Shown: positions 45,954-55,173 of the stretch, piece after piece | How the letters are laid out: each line of letters begins with the position of its first letter | Position numbering within the stretch: the first letter of the stretch is position 1 | From: Melioribacteraceae bacterium 4301-Me | GTDB taxonomy: Bacteria; Bacteroidota; Ignavibacteria; Ignavibacteriales; Melioribacteraceae | Assembly (NCBI GenBank): GCA_041538185.1 | Contig: JBGORM010000007.1 | Location: 1 to 64,000 of the forward strand | Direction of reading: 5' to 3' | DNA: 64,000 bases | Made by a program: the position numbers and the translations under genes | Notes under the pieces: model-generated | Told to the model about the DNA's origin: nothing | The model's input: only the letters and a program-made list of their open reading frames with translations | The model's database searches: none

Positions 45954-46511
45954 TTATTCCCATGAAGCAGTATTTTTTAGAGCATCGTTATAAAGGTCGC
46001 CTATTTTACCGTAGCCATCGGGGTCTTCAATTAAATACCTTGACCCAATTTTAATTGTCGAATCTATTCTTACGATTTTACCTCGTCTGTCAATTACAGT
46101 ATCGTAATTTGTAGATGTGTCAATTTTTAAGGTGTAAGGCTGATGAGATTTTGGAGTAAAAGCCAAGGAATCCCAGCTGTATTCTCCGTTCGAGAGCTTA
46201 ACAAAAGGATTAGCTGGCCTGCCTGTTATGGAATCAACTTTGTTCATTGCTTCTTCTACTAACGGGCTGGATTTTAAAAAAGTTATTAAGCTATCAAGTT
46301 TATCTGTATATTTTCCGAATTTAGATTGCCAGAGATTTTCGGCTTCGCGTAAATTAACCATTCTTAATCTTGATTCAGCTTTAAAATATTTTTCCTTTTC
46401 CATTACCTCTTGCGGTTCAACTATTGCGACGCGGATTAATAAATAAACAAGTATAAGAATAATAACATATAATCCTGCATGAAGATACCAAGGTTCACCT
46501 TTTTGCTGCAT
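45954..46511 (-). CDS. Single-pass membrane protein, unknown function
   Basis: A 185-residue protein with one N-terminal membrane helix (about 12-29), a helical segment rich in charged residues (35-75) and a C-terminal extracytoplasmic domain with several D, G and Y residues (P-D-G-Y-G-K-I-G-D-L-Y). I do not recognise the family. The layout (short cytoplasmic head, one helix, small outer domain) and the position between ComEA- and PilM-like genes fit a PilN/PilO- or pseudopilin-like partner, but this is context only. Confidence 0.55.
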   Translation of the reverse strand: MQQKGEPWYLHAGLYVIILILVYLLIRVAIVEPQEVMEKEKYFKAESRLRMVNLREAENLWQSKFGKYTDKLDSLITFLKSSPLVEEAMNKVDSITGRPANPFVKLSNGEYSWDSLAFTPKSHQPYTLKIDTSTNYDTVIDRRGKIVRIDSTIKIGSRYLIEDPDGYGKIGDLYNDALKNTASWE

Positions 46512-46538
46512 TTAGATTTCCTCCGGAATTAATATTAT

Positions 46539-46970
46539 TTATTTAACTGTAATATATTTTTTGATTCGTTCTAATTTAGAATTACCAATGCCTTTAATGT
46601 TTAGTAAGTCTTCAATTTTATTAAATTTTCCGACTTTATTTCTATAATCAATAATTTTTTCTGCAGTCTTAGTTCCAATTCCTGGCAACAAAACTAAATT
46701 GTCAATGCCTGCTGTGTTAATGTTTATTTTTTCGTTATCTAATGTTTCTGTTGAAAGTGACTCTTGTTTTTTGTTGTTTCTAAAATCTAAAAGTTCTTGT
46801 TGAGAATCAATATTTTTTTCTACATTTTTTTGTTCGGCCGGTTCGGCTTCATCCTTGTAATTTATGCTATTAAAAAGACTATCTTGATGTGAATAATCAA
46901 AATTTTGATAGGGTTGCTGCTTTTTGTCTTTAATAATGTGAATAGAAAGTCCAACAAAAAAAGTAGCCAA
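46539..46970 (-). CDS. ComEA-like helix-hairpin-helix DNA-binding protein
   Basis: At least 143 residues. The C-terminal 65 residues hold two helix-hairpin-helix motifs (INTAGIDNLVLLPGIGTKTA and I-E-D-L-L-N-I-K-G-I-G), as in ComEA, which binds incoming DNA in natural competence. A low-complexity linker precedes them. The only standard start is TTG at 46970, but it cuts the membrane helix in half. The open frame continues upstream through a complete helix to near 47042, where an AAAGGAGG site is followed by an in-frame ATC. The true start is probably there, giving 167 residues. Confidence 0.8.
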   Translation of the reverse strand: MATFFVGLSIHIIKDKKQQPYQNFDYSHQDSLFNSINYKDEAEPAEQKNVEKNIDSQQELLDFRNNKKQESLSTETLDNEKININTAGIDNLVLLPGIGTKTAEKIIDYRNKVGKFNKIEDLLNIKGIGNSKLERIKKYITVK

Positions 46971-47080
46971 CAGGAAGAAAATTACCTTAGCTTCTGTTTT
47001 AGTAAACCCAAGAGTTCTACTTATTTTGTCAAATAGATTGATAAATCCTCCTTTAACATTAGGAGAAAGTAGCAGTAAAG

Positions 47081-48196
47081 TTAATTAGAAGGTTTTATAT
47101 TCGGCATTTTTGCCAGCTCTTTCAATAATTCTTTTTCTCTTGCATTTACATTTTTTGGCACGTGGATATTTACTTTTACTAGTTGGTCTCCTGCGCCATG
47201 GCTATTGAGGTGTTGTATTCCTTTTTCTCGCATTTTTAGGAATTTACCAGGTTGAATCCCGGGTTCTATTTTTAACTTTGCTCTACCTGTAAGAGTAGGC
47301 ACTTCAACTTCGGTGCCGAGTACTGCTTCTGGGTAGCTAATGTAAAGATCATAAATAACGTTGTCGCCGTCGCGAGTAAAATGCTCGTGCGGCAATTCTT
47401 GGAATACAACTATAATATCACCTGGTGCACCACCATTTTTCCCTGCATTTCCTTCACCTCGCAATGTCATGTAACTGTCGTTATAAACTCCGGCAGGCAC
47501 ATTTATTTTAATTGTTGATTCTTCATAAACTCTTCCCTCACCTTTACATTTGGCACACGGTTCGTTAATTATTTTTCCAGTTCCACCACAATTATTACAT
47601 GTTGATATGTTAACAAATTGTCCAAATATTGATCTTGAAACTTGACGGACCTCACCAGTGCCGTTGCAAACTGGGCATGTCTTAAACGATGAACTGGTTC
47701 TAGCTCCTGTACCGCCACAAATGTCACATTTGTTATACTTTTTTATTTTAATTTTTTTAGTTGTGCCGGTTGCAATTTCTTCTAAGGTAAGTTTTAAAGT
47801 TACTTTTAAGTCAGAGCCAGGCGTGCCAGTGGTTTTTTGTCTTGTTCTTTGAGATGTAGAAGTACCAAAGAAATCATCGAAGATTGAACCGCCAAAGGCG
47901 CTTCCAAAGATATCTGAAAAATGGCTGAATATGTCGTTAACATTGCTCCACTCATGGAAATCTGTCCCGCCCCTTAATCCGCTGTGACCATATTGGTCGT
48001 ATTTACTTCTTTTTTCATCGTTGCTTAAGACCTCATAAGCCTCGGCAATTTCTTTAAATTTTTCTTCGGCTTCCGCATTTCCAGGATTACGGTCGGGATG
48101 ATATTGCATGGCCAATTTTCTGTAAGCTTTCTTTATATCTTCTTTAGATGCATTTCGAGGCAGACCTAAAATTTCATAATAATCTTTTTTACTCAT
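47081..48196 (-). CDS. dnaJ: Chaperone protein DnaJ
   Basis: A 371-residue class A J-protein that stimulates DnaK. The J domain (1-70) has the H33-P34-D35 triad, then a G/F-rich region. The zinc domain has four C-x2-C-x-G-x-G repeats ([32 protein letters not shown]) and is followed by the C-terminal substrate-binding domains. It overlaps the end of grpE by 8 nt and has its ribosome binding site inside grpE. Confidence 0.97.
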   Translation of the reverse strand: MSKKDYYEILGLPRNASKEDIKKAYRKLAMQYHPDRNPGNAEAEEKFKEIAEAYEVLSNDEKRSKYDQYGHSGLRGGTDFHEWSNVNDIFSHFSDIFGSAFGGSIFDDFFGTSTSQRTRQKTTGTPGSDLKVTLKLTLEEIATGTTKKIKIKKYNKCDICGGTGARTSSSFKTCPVCNGTGEVRQVSRSIFGQFVNISTCNNCGGTGKIINEPCAKCKGEGRVYEESTIKINVPAGVYNDSYMTLRGEGNAGKNGGAPGDIIVVFQELPHEHFTRDGDNVIYDLYISYPEAVLGTEVEVPTLTGRAKLKIEPGIQPGKFLKMREKGIQHLNSHGAGDQLVKVNIHVPKNVNAREKELLKELAKMPNIKPSN

Positions 48197-48911
48197 TATT
48201 GTTTGTTCCCTCTGATACTTTATCGTCTTTTAAATTAGTTCGACTTTCTTTTTCTTGATCATGCTGCAAATCTTGACTAACAATTACCTTCGCATGTTTA
48301 ATTACCTTATCCTTAAGCATATAGCCGGGTTCAACAACTTGGAGTACGGTATGAGGGGGAACATTATCTGCCTGTTGTTGCATCAAGGCCTCATGCAAAT
48401 TGAAATCAAAAGGCAATCCTTTTGCTTCTATTTTTTTTACGCCTTGCGATTCCAGCACCTTACTAAATTTGTCGTAAACTAATTTCAATCCCTTTTTAAC
48501 TGATTCAAAATTGTTATCGTCATCAATATGAATAAGCGACCTTTCAAGGTCGTTGTAGACCGGAAGTATGTCTAAAATTAAATTTTCATTTGCAAAGCTT
48601 AGAAAGTTTTTTTGCTCGCTCTCTATCCTTTTTTTATAATTCTCAAATTCAGCTGCTTTCCTTAAAAGCAGGTCCTTTAGTTCAGAGTTTTGCTTTTCTA
48701 ATTCTTCTATTTTTTTCAATGCTTTTTCCAAGTTTGTTTGATTGTTTTGTTCCTCTGTTAATTGTTGCTGATTAGAGTCTGTATCTTGTAATTTATTTTC
48801 TTCTGTTGTGTTTTCAGTTTTAGTTTTCCTCTCATCGTTCTGATTATGTGTTTGATTTTTTGTTTCTTCAATATTGTTTGTTAAGTTATTTTCATCCTTC
48901 TTGCCTTTCAT
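48189..48911 (-). CDS. grpE: Nucleotide exchange factor GrpE
   Basis: A 240-residue GrpE, the exchange factor of DnaK. The first 70 residues are a low-complexity N-, Q-, E- and T-rich tail. They are followed by a long coiled coil (about 60-130) and the conserved core with [16 protein letters not shown] and the final beta domain including L-Q-V-V-E-P-G-Y and A-K-V-I-V. The long acidic N-terminus makes it larger than E. coli GrpE (197). It lies between hrcA and dnaJ. Confidence 0.95.
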   Translation of the reverse strand: MKGKKDENNLTNNIEETKNQTHNQNDERKTKTENTTEENKLQDTDSNQQQLTEEQNNQTNLEKALKKIEELEKQNSELKDLLLRKAAEFENYKKRIESEQKNFLSFANENLILDILPVYNDLERSLIHIDDDNNFESVKKGLKLVYDKFSKVLESQGVKKIEAKGLPFDFNLHEALMQQQADNVPPHTVLQVVEPGYMLKDKVIKHAKVIVSQDLQHDQEKESRTNLKDDKVSEGTNNNE

Positions 48912-48925
48912 ACCAACTCCGTTTT

Positions 48926-49972
48926 TTAGCCGATTTGTGTAAGTTCTTTTGATAACTGTTCTGCAATATATTCAATTGTTGCAATCATTTTAGGATATTC
49001 CATTCGTTTCGGACCCATTATTCCTAAAGTTCCTTTTACATCACCAATGCTGTATTCTTTTGTAATCATACTATATTCCGAAAGCTTCTCATCGTTGATT
49101 TCACCACCTATACTTACAGATACTTTATTTGGGTCATTTTCTCTTCTGTTATCTAATATGTGAATTATAATATCTTGATTTTCAATAAGCTCAATTATTG
49201 TTTGAATGTTCGAAGGGTCTATGAATTCCGGATGTTTCAAAATATTTTTGGTACCAGTTACTAAAGCTTTATCAGTAGACGTATCCTTAAATATTTTGTC
49301 GACCGATTCTATAAAAACTCTTATTACCGGCTGTAAGGAATCTTTGTTAACATCGCGCATCCTTTCTTCAAATGAGTTTTTTATCTCTGTGAAAGTTAAC
49401 CCGCAAAGTTTTTCGTTAAGGTAGTTTTGCACTAATTCAATGTGTTCCTCTTTTGATTCAGCATTTATTTCTAAGGTGATGGTTCTTACCATACCCGACC
49501 TAATACTAACAACAACTAAAACTCTAGTAGATGAAAGACGTACAATTTGAATTTTCTCCAGCACCGCCTGGTCGAACTTGGGATATGTGACCAATGCTAA
49601 TTGATTGGTCAATTCACTTAAAACGTATGATGTTATTCTAAGCAGCTCTTCAGCATCAGAAAATTGTGTTTCGAAATTCATGTCTATAATTTTTTTTGCT
49701 TCTCTATCTAACACCGGCGGATCCATTAACGAATCAACGTAAACTCTGTAACCTTTGTCAGTAGGAATACGCCCAGCTGAAGTGTGAGGATGGTCTAAAT
49801 ATCCCATTTCTTCTAAGTCAGACATTATGTTCCTAATTGTTGCAGAGGAAAGCCCAAGGTTATATTTTTTTGATATTAATCTTGAACCTACCGGCATAGC
49901 ATTTAAAATAAACTGGTGAATCACGTATCTGAGTATGGCTTTTTCTCTTTCTTTTAAAATATTCTCAGTCAT
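48926..49972 (-). CDS. hrcA: Heat-inducible transcription repressor HrcA
   Basis: A 348-residue HrcA repressor of heat-shock genes. The winged-helix domain (about 1-80) contains V-G-S-R-L-I-S-K-K-Y-N-L-G-L-S-S-A-T-I-R-N and H-P-H-T-S-A-G-R-I-P-T-D-K-G-Y-R. The C-terminal domain ends with G-T-L-G-I-M-G-P-K-R-M-E-Y-P-K, typical of the family. It leads the hrcA-grpE-dnaJ operon. HrcA normally binds CIRCE inverted repeats, but no good CIRCE is visible upstream. Confidence 0.96.
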   Translation of the reverse strand: MTENILKEREKAILRYVIHQFILNAMPVGSRLISKKYNLGLSSATIRNIMSDLEEMGYLDHPHTSAGRIPTDKGYRVYVDSLMDPPVLDREAKKIIDMNFETQFSDAEELLRITSYVLSELTNQLALVTYPKFDQAVLEKIQIVRLSSTRVLVVVSIRSGMVRTITLEINAESKEEHIELVQNYLNEKLCGLTFTEIKNSFEERMRDVNKDSLQPVIRVFIESVDKIFKDTSTDKALVTGTKNILKHPEFIDPSNIQTIIELIENQDIIIHILDNRRENDPNKVSVSIGGEINDEKLSEYSMITKEYSIGDVKGTLGIMGPKRMEYPKMIATIEYIAEQLSKELTQIG

Positions 49973-50420
49973 AAGTCAATTCTTAAAATTTCTAAAAAAA
50001 TCATTAGTGTCAACTCGCAAAACTATTAAAAAATGGCAAATTTTTCACTTGACCAGTTACTACGATAATTAAATCGCTTGTCAAAGAAAACAAAATATTT
50101 TTTTGAATTTTCATTTCATAAGAAAAATAACTTGAATTTTTAACTTGCTAAATGATGCCTTTTACTAATACAGTTCAACAGCATTTTCTAATAATTGTTT
50201 TCAATCCAAAAGATGCATTTATTATCTCTATGATAGCTTAGGAACTCTTTATTAGATGAAGAAAATGTGATTAAGAATCATTTCTAAACGGAAATTTTAA
50301 CAGAAAAATTCTAATTAAAGTTTCAAAAGGCTTTGTGAACTATTAATTTATAGTATATTGTTTTATTTTGGCAGTCAATAAAACGACAATTTTTATTTTG
50401 CTGAAACAAACGAGGTAAAG
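49973..50420 (-). other. Divergent region between hrcA and purM
   Basis: A 448-bp AT-rich gap without an acceptable open frame. On the minus strand TAGTTTTG (50018-50025) matches the -7 form TAnnTTTG 46 nt before hrcA; just downstream a TTGACA-like string is also seen. No copy of the CIRCE repeat (TTAGCACTC with its inverted arm) was found. On the plus strand a GAGG at 50412-50415 serves the TTG start of purM. Nothing else was recognised. Confidence 0.45.
50018..50025 (-). promoter_or_regulatory. Putative -7 box for the hrcA operon (TAGTTTTG)
   Basis: TAGTTTTG on the minus strand fits TAnnTTTG and lies 46 nt upstream of the hrcA start. A TTTG is present 11 nt further upstream, which is too close for the usual 19-21 nt spacing, so only the -7 element is supported. 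Confidence 0.33.
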
Positions 50421-51422
50421 TTGGGTAATTTATATAAATCAGCTGGTGTGGATATTTTAGCTGGTGATAAGACTGTTGCCGGCATTAAACAAATTGCGCG
50501 CAGAACTTTTAATAAGTATGTCTTATCGGGCATTGGTTACTTTGGCGCTTTTTATAATATTGATTTGAAAAAGTACCATCGGCCAGTGCTGGTTTCCAGT
50601 GTGGATGGTGTTGGCACAAAACTAAAAATAGCATTTATGATGGATAAGCACGATACTATTGGGCAAGATTTGGTAAATCACTGTGTAAATGATATTGCAG
50701 TGTGCGGTGCTGACCCTCATTTTTTTATGGATTATCTTGCATTTGGAAAGTTAAATGTAAACACGGCAACCCAAATTATAAAAGGATTTGCAAAAGCTTG
50801 CAAAGAAAATAATGTGGCTTTAATTGGCGGAGAAACCGCTGAAATGCCCGGCTTTTATAAAAAAAATGAATATGATATTTCCGGGACAATTATCGGCATT
50901 GTGGATAGAGACAAATTAATTAATGGCTCATCAGTTAAAAGTGGGGATGTTGTAATTGGATTTGCTTCAAATGGATTGCATACAAATGGCTATTCACTTG
51001 CAAGAAAAGTGTTGCTTAAAAAATTTAAACTAACCAGTAAAATTGATATCCTAAATTCTACTTTAGGAGAGGAACTTTTAAGAATTCATAAATCATATTT
51101 GAGTTTGATTAAAGAATTAACAAGAAAATCTAAAGTTAAGGCTTTCGCACATATAACGGGTGGAGGAATAATTGGGAACACAAAAAGAGTTCTGCCGAAA
51201 AATTTGGATCTCTATATAAATTGGGATGCTTGGGAGATGCCTCAGATTTTTAAACTCATCAAAAAAACTGGGAAAATTCCAGATGAAGAGATGCGTGAAG
51301 TTTTTAACTTGGGAATAGGATTGGTTGCAATTGTAGGAAAAAATGTAGCTGATAAAGTGATTACAATAGCAGAAAAAAAGGGTGAAAAGGGAATTGTTAT
51401 AGGTGAGATTAAGAAATTATAA
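50421..51422 (+). CDS. purM: Phosphoribosylformylglycinamidine cyclo-ligase (AIR synthetase)
   Basis: A 333-residue PurM that closes the imidazole ring in purine synthesis. Recognisable segments are S-S-V-D-G-V-G-T-K-L-K, G-Q-D-L-V-N-H-C-V-N-D-I, the G-G-E-T-A-E-M-P-G-F-Y motif, S-N-G-L-H-T-N-G-Y-S-L-A-R and H-I-T-G-G-G. The start codon is TTG, supported by GAGG 6 nt upstream; no ATG lies near the normal N-terminus. It is not next to other pur genes. Confidence 0.95.
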   Translation: MGNLYKSAGVDILAGDKTVAGIKQIARRTFNKYVLSGIGYFGAFYNIDLKKYHRPVLVSSVDGVGTKLKIAFMMDKHDTIGQDLVNHCVNDIAVCGADPHFFMDYLAFGKLNVNTATQIIKGFAKACKENNVALIGGETAEMPGFYKKNEYDISGTIIGIVDRDKLINGSSVKSGDVVIGFASNGLHTNGYSLARKVLLKKFKLTSKIDILNSTLGEELLRIHKSYLSLIKELTRKSKVKAFAHITGGGIIGNTKRVLPKNLDLYINWDAWEMPQIFKLIKKTGKIPDEEMREVFNLGIGLVAIVGKNVADKVITIAEKKGEKGIVIGEIKKL

Positions 51423-51464
51423 ACAGTATATTTATTTTGTTCAATAACTAAAAGAAAGCAACTT

Positions 51465-52823
51465 ATGTTTATAGATACACATGCTCATTTATTTTATCCA
51501 AATTTTAACAGCGACTTGGAAGATGTGATAAACAGAGCCCAAGATTCAGGTATAGATTATATTATAGTTCCCGCTACTAATCTTGCTTCTTCAGTTTCAG
51601 CTTTGGAGCTTGCAGAAAAACATGACTTTATTTATGCTGCAGTGGGAATTCATCCTCAAGATACAAAAGAATGGGGTGATTCAACAATTAATCAAATAGA
51701 AGAGCTTGCAAAAAATAAAAAAGTAGTTGCTATTGGTGAAATAGGTCTTGATTATTTTTACGATTACTCGCCTCGTGAAATACAAATTAAAGCCTTTGAA
51801 TCACAAATTGAACTTGCATTACATCTTAATCTTCCAATTATTGTTCATAATAGAGAAGCTAACGATGATATAATGAAAATTATTAGGAAGTATAAAGGCA
51901 AAAACTTAAAAGCACAATTTCATTGTTTCGCAGGTTCATTGGAAGATGCAAGAGAACTTATCGAAATGCATCATTTTATTTCATTCACGGGAAATGTTAC
52001 TTTTAAAAAAGCTGATAACCTGAGAAAAATTCTTTCCCGTATTTCGGTTGAAAATTTGCTCTTGGAAACTGATTCACCTTTTATGACCCCAGTACCTTTT
52101 CGAGGACAACGAAATGAACCAGCACATGTAAAACTAATAGCTGAAAAAATTGCTGAAGTTCATAACTTAAGAACAGAGGATGTGGCAAAAGCAACTTCTT
52201 ATAATGTTCATAAACTTTTTGGAATTGGAATGAAACCTAAATTAAGTTTTACTTATCAAATTGGAAATTCTCTTTACATTAATGTAACGAACCGATGTAA
52301 CGCCGATTGTGTGTTTTGTGATAGAAAAGGTGATGCTGTTATTAATGGTTATAATCTTAAAATGAAAAAATCAGAAGAACCTTTGGCTGAAGTTTATATT
52401 AAGGAAATTGGTGATCCCAAGAAGTACAAAGAAATTGTCTTCTGTGGCTATGGCGAACCAACGATAAGATGGGATGTTGTAAAACAAATCGCAAAATACG
52501 TAAAAGAAAATGGTGGAAAAACAAGATTAAATACTGATGGTCATGGTAATTTTATTAACAAAAGAGATATTACTCCTGAGTTAAAAGGATTAATTGATAC
52601 CGTCTCAATAAGCTTAAATTCAACTGACCCAATCCAATATTCAAAACTTATGAGAGTAAAACCAGAAATGCATGCTGAAATGTTAAATTTTGCACGTCAG
52701 GCAAGTAAGTATTCTCATGTGGTAATGTCAATAGTTGGTTTAAGCGAAGTAGATACTGAGGCAGCTAAGAAATTTGTTACTGAAGAACTTGGAGTGGATT
52801 TTAGACTAAGAGAATATTTTTAA
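51465..52823 (+). CDS. TatD-family metallohydrolase fused to a radical SAM domain
   Basis: A 452-residue two-domain protein. Residues 1-257 are a TatD DNase/hydrolase: H6-A-H8, E92 in GEIGLDYFYD, H128, H153 and D203 in ETDSPF are the metal ligands. Residues 262-452 form a radical SAM domain with C278-x3-C282-x2-C285 (TNRCNADCVFCDR) and a C-G-Y-G-E-P-T motif. The second part matches the TatD-linked radical SAM family that is more often a separate neighbouring gene. The reaction is unknown. Both halves look intact, and no stop or frameshift separates them. Confidence 0.88.
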   Translation: MFIDTHAHLFYPNFNSDLEDVINRAQDSGIDYIIVPATNLASSVSALELAEKHDFIYAAVGIHPQDTKEWGDSTINQIEELAKNKKVVAIGEIGLDYFYDYSPREIQIKAFESQIELALHLNLPIIVHNREANDDIMKIIRKYKGKNLKAQFHCFAGSLEDARELIEMHHFISFTGNVTFKKADNLRKILSRISVENLLLETDSPFMTPVPFRGQRNEPAHVKLIAEKIAEVHNLRTEDVAKATSYNVHKLFGIGMKPKLSFTYQIGNSLYINVTNRCNADCVFCDRKGDAVINGYNLKMKKSEEPLAEVYIKEIGDPKKYKEIVFCGYGEPTIRWDVVKQIAKYVKENGGKTRLNTDGHGNFINKRDITPELKGLIDTVSISLNSTDPIQYSKLMRVKPEMHAEMLNFARQASKYSHVVMSIVGLSEVDTEAAKKFVTEELGVDFRLREYF

Positions 52824-52841
52824 ATAAATAATCATTCCATT

Positions 52842-54305
52842 ATGAGTAGAAAGAAGTTTAATTTAATCGTTGCATCTGCATTAAGTTTGATGCTGATTTC
52901 TTGTGCGCATGGAATTTCTACTGTACGCACTACCGGGGAATTAATAACCGAACAGAATCTTAACGAAAAAATAGACTCTCTTTTGCATGATGATTTCTTT
53001 AAAAGCTGTCAAATTGGAGTCGATGTTTATGACCTTACAAGTGATAAATATCTTTACCGAAAAAATCAAAAATTGCTTTTCCATCCAGCGTCTAATCAAA
53101 AATTGTTAACCAGCTTAACAGCCCTTAAATTTTTGCCTAAAGATTACAATTTTACTACTTCAGTTTATTATGACGGTCTGTTACAAGATTCTGTTATAAA
53201 TGGTAATATAATATTTGTAGGCGGCTATGATTCTGAATTTTCTACAAAGGATTTAGATTCAATTGCTGCGGCAATAAAAAAAATGGGCATAAGTAAAATT
53301 ACAGGTAATATTTATGCTGATGTAAGCGCTATGGATTCTTTGTATTGGGGAAATGGTTGGATGTGGGATGATAATCCAGAGATTTATAGCCCTTACCTAT
53401 CACCACTTTCAATTAATAGGAACGGAGTTAAATTTATTTTTCAGCCTGGTGAACTTGGATATCCTGTTAGAGTTATAATTTGCCCGGAAAGCAAGTATTA
53501 TAATTTTGTAAATACATCTAAAACTGTTAACTCAGATTCTTCAACATTTCAAATAACTAGAGATTGGATGAACAATAAAAATGAGTTTATTGCTTACGGT
53601 AATTTATCTGTAAACTCACCTAAAGATTCATTAGAACTAAATGTAATTAGTCCAGAAAAATATTTTTTAACCTTAGCAAAAGAAATTTTTGAAAGGAATG
53701 GAATAAAAACAGGCGAAATTAAAGATATACTTCTGCTGCCAATGAGAGCAATCAAGTTGGTTGAATTCAAAAGACCGCTTGATAGTTTACTTGTTTATAT
53801 GAATAAACAATCTGATAATTTAAGCGCTGAACTCTTACTCCGTAATATTGGAATGTATGCTTACGGTAAACCCGGTACAGCAAAAAAAGGAATTAAACTG
53901 ATTGATAGCTTAATAACGCTTGCTTCATTTAATCCAAAAGATTATAAAATTGTTGATGGCTCTGGACTTTCTGAATACAATTTAATTTCTGCTGAATTGA
54001 TTGCTGGTCTGCTAAAGCATACATATAAAAATGATTTCGATAATTTTAAGAGACTTATTAATTCACTCCCAATTTCCGGTAAAGATGGAACATTGAAAAA
54101 TAGATTGAAGGATTCTCTCACCTACCAAAAAATTAGAGCAAAAACAGGTACGTTAAGTGGCGTAAGCAATTTATCTGGCTATTTGCAAACTCAGTCTCAA
54201 CATTTGATTTGTTTTTCAATTTTAGTACAGCACTTTGTGGGTAGCAGCGCTGAAGCTCGTTCGTACCAGGATAAAATATGTAAGATATTAACACAACTTC
54301 AATAA
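52842..54305 (+). CDS. dacB: D-Ala-D-Ala carboxypeptidase/endopeptidase (PBP4, class C), lipoprotein
   Basis: A 487-residue S13-family penicillin-binding protein that trims or cuts peptidoglycan cross-links. The three active-site motifs are S84-N-Q-K87, S-D-N in the S-D-N-L-S-A-E-L segment, and K-T-G in R-A-K-T-G-T-L-S-G. The signal sequence ends in a lipobox (L18-I19-S20-C21), so it should be lipid-anchored, which is uncommon for PBP4. The stop overlaps the prmA start by one base. Confidence 0.92.
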   Translation: MSRKKFNLIVASALSLMLISCAHGISTVRTTGELITEQNLNEKIDSLLHDDFFKSCQIGVDVYDLTSDKYLYRKNQKLLFHPASNQKLLTSLTALKFLPKDYNFTTSVYYDGLLQDSVINGNIIFVGGYDSEFSTKDLDSIAAAIKKMGISKITGNIYADVSAMDSLYWGNGWMWDDNPEIYSPYLSPLSINRNGVKFIFQPGELGYPVRVIICPESKYYNFVNTSKTVNSDSSTFQITRDWMNNKNEFIAYGNLSVNSPKDSLELNVISPEKYFLTLAKEIFERNGIKTGEIKDILLLPMRAIKLVEFKRPLDSLLVYMNKQSDNLSAELLLRNIGMYAYGKPGTAKKGIKLIDSLITLASFNPKDYKIVDGSGLSEYNLISAELIAGLLKHTYKNDFDNFKRLINSLPISGKDGTLKNRLKDSLTYQKIRAKTGTLSGVSNLSGYLQTQSQHLICFSILVQHFVGSSAEARSYQDKICKILTQLQ

Positions 54306-55153
54306 TGAAAAAATTCAAGCAGTTCAATATTGTTTTCGAACCATTTGTACCAGATTTAGTTTCCGGCGAACTATGGGAACTGAACATAACAGGAATAGAT
54401 GAAAGAGAATCAGAGCTGGTAGTTTATTCAGATGAATCTTCAATGCTTACAAAAGAAATGTTTGAACGTATCTTAAATAAAATAATATCAGAAAATTTAA
54501 TTATAAGTTTTAATGTTACTGAGACAGAGATAGAAAATAAAAACTGGAATGAAGAGTGGGAAAAGAAAATTCAAGTAATTGAAGTGACAGATAAAATTGT
54601 GATTAAGCCATCGTTTAAAGAATACAACGCAAAAAAGGGACAAATAATTATTACTATTGATCCTAAAATGTCTTTTGGTACTGGTGAACACCAAACGACT
54701 CAATTAATGCTTCAATTAATTGAAAAATACATTGTTAAAGGTGATAAGGTTCTTGATGTAGGCACTGGTACAGGAATACTGGCTATAGCTTCGATAAAAT
54801 TAGGAGCAGCAAGGGCTTTAGCAATTGACAATGATGAATGGTGCTTTAATAATGCAAACGAAAATGTAAAAATAAATTTGGTGGAAGATAAGATAAGAAT
54901 TCAATTAGCTGAAATACATGAAATTCAAGAAAAAAACTTTGATTTAATTTTAGCTAATATAAACAAGAACGTATTGCTAAGTATTGCTGATGATGTTTAT
55001 TCAAAAATAAAAAAGACCGGCAGATTAATTCTATCCGGTCTTTTATTAAATGATGAAAAAGAAGTAATAAATAAGTACACTTCAGTAGGTTTCCAGCTTG
55101 CCGAGAAAAAGTATAAAGACGAATGGCTCGCTATTGTTTTTACCTCTGCTTAG
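54305..55153 (+). CDS. prmA: Ribosomal protein L11 methyltransferase
   Basis: A 282-residue SAM-dependent methyltransferase that methylates ribosomal protein L11. The N-terminal substrate domain includes N-W-N-E-E-W-E-K. M-S-F-G-T-G-E-H-Q-T-T, L-D-V-G-T-G-T-G-I-L-A-I-A (SAM site) and I-L-A-N-I-N-K-N-V-L follow, all diagnostic of PrmA. It starts on the last base of the dacB stop codon and is convergent with the MarR gene. Confidence 0.95.
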   Translation: MKKFKQFNIVFEPFVPDLVSGELWELNITGIDERESELVVYSDESSMLTKEMFERILNKIISENLIISFNVTETEIENKNWNEEWEKKIQVIEVTDKIVIKPSFKEYNAKKGQIIITIDPKMSFGTGEHQTTQLMLQLIEKYIVKGDKVLDVGTGTGILAIASIKLGAARALAIDNDEWCFNNANENVKINLVEDKIRIQLAEIHEIQEKNFDLILANINKNVLLSIADDVYSKIKKTGRLILSGLLLNDEKEVINKYTSVGFQLAEKKYKDEWLAIVFTSA

Positions 55154-55173
55154 AATTTGTTGCAATTAGATTA

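Noticed and set aside
49990..50030. A CIRCE operator for HrcA
   Set aside because: Only a loose similarity to one arm (TTAGTGTCA) is present; there is no inverted partner at the 9-nt spacing.
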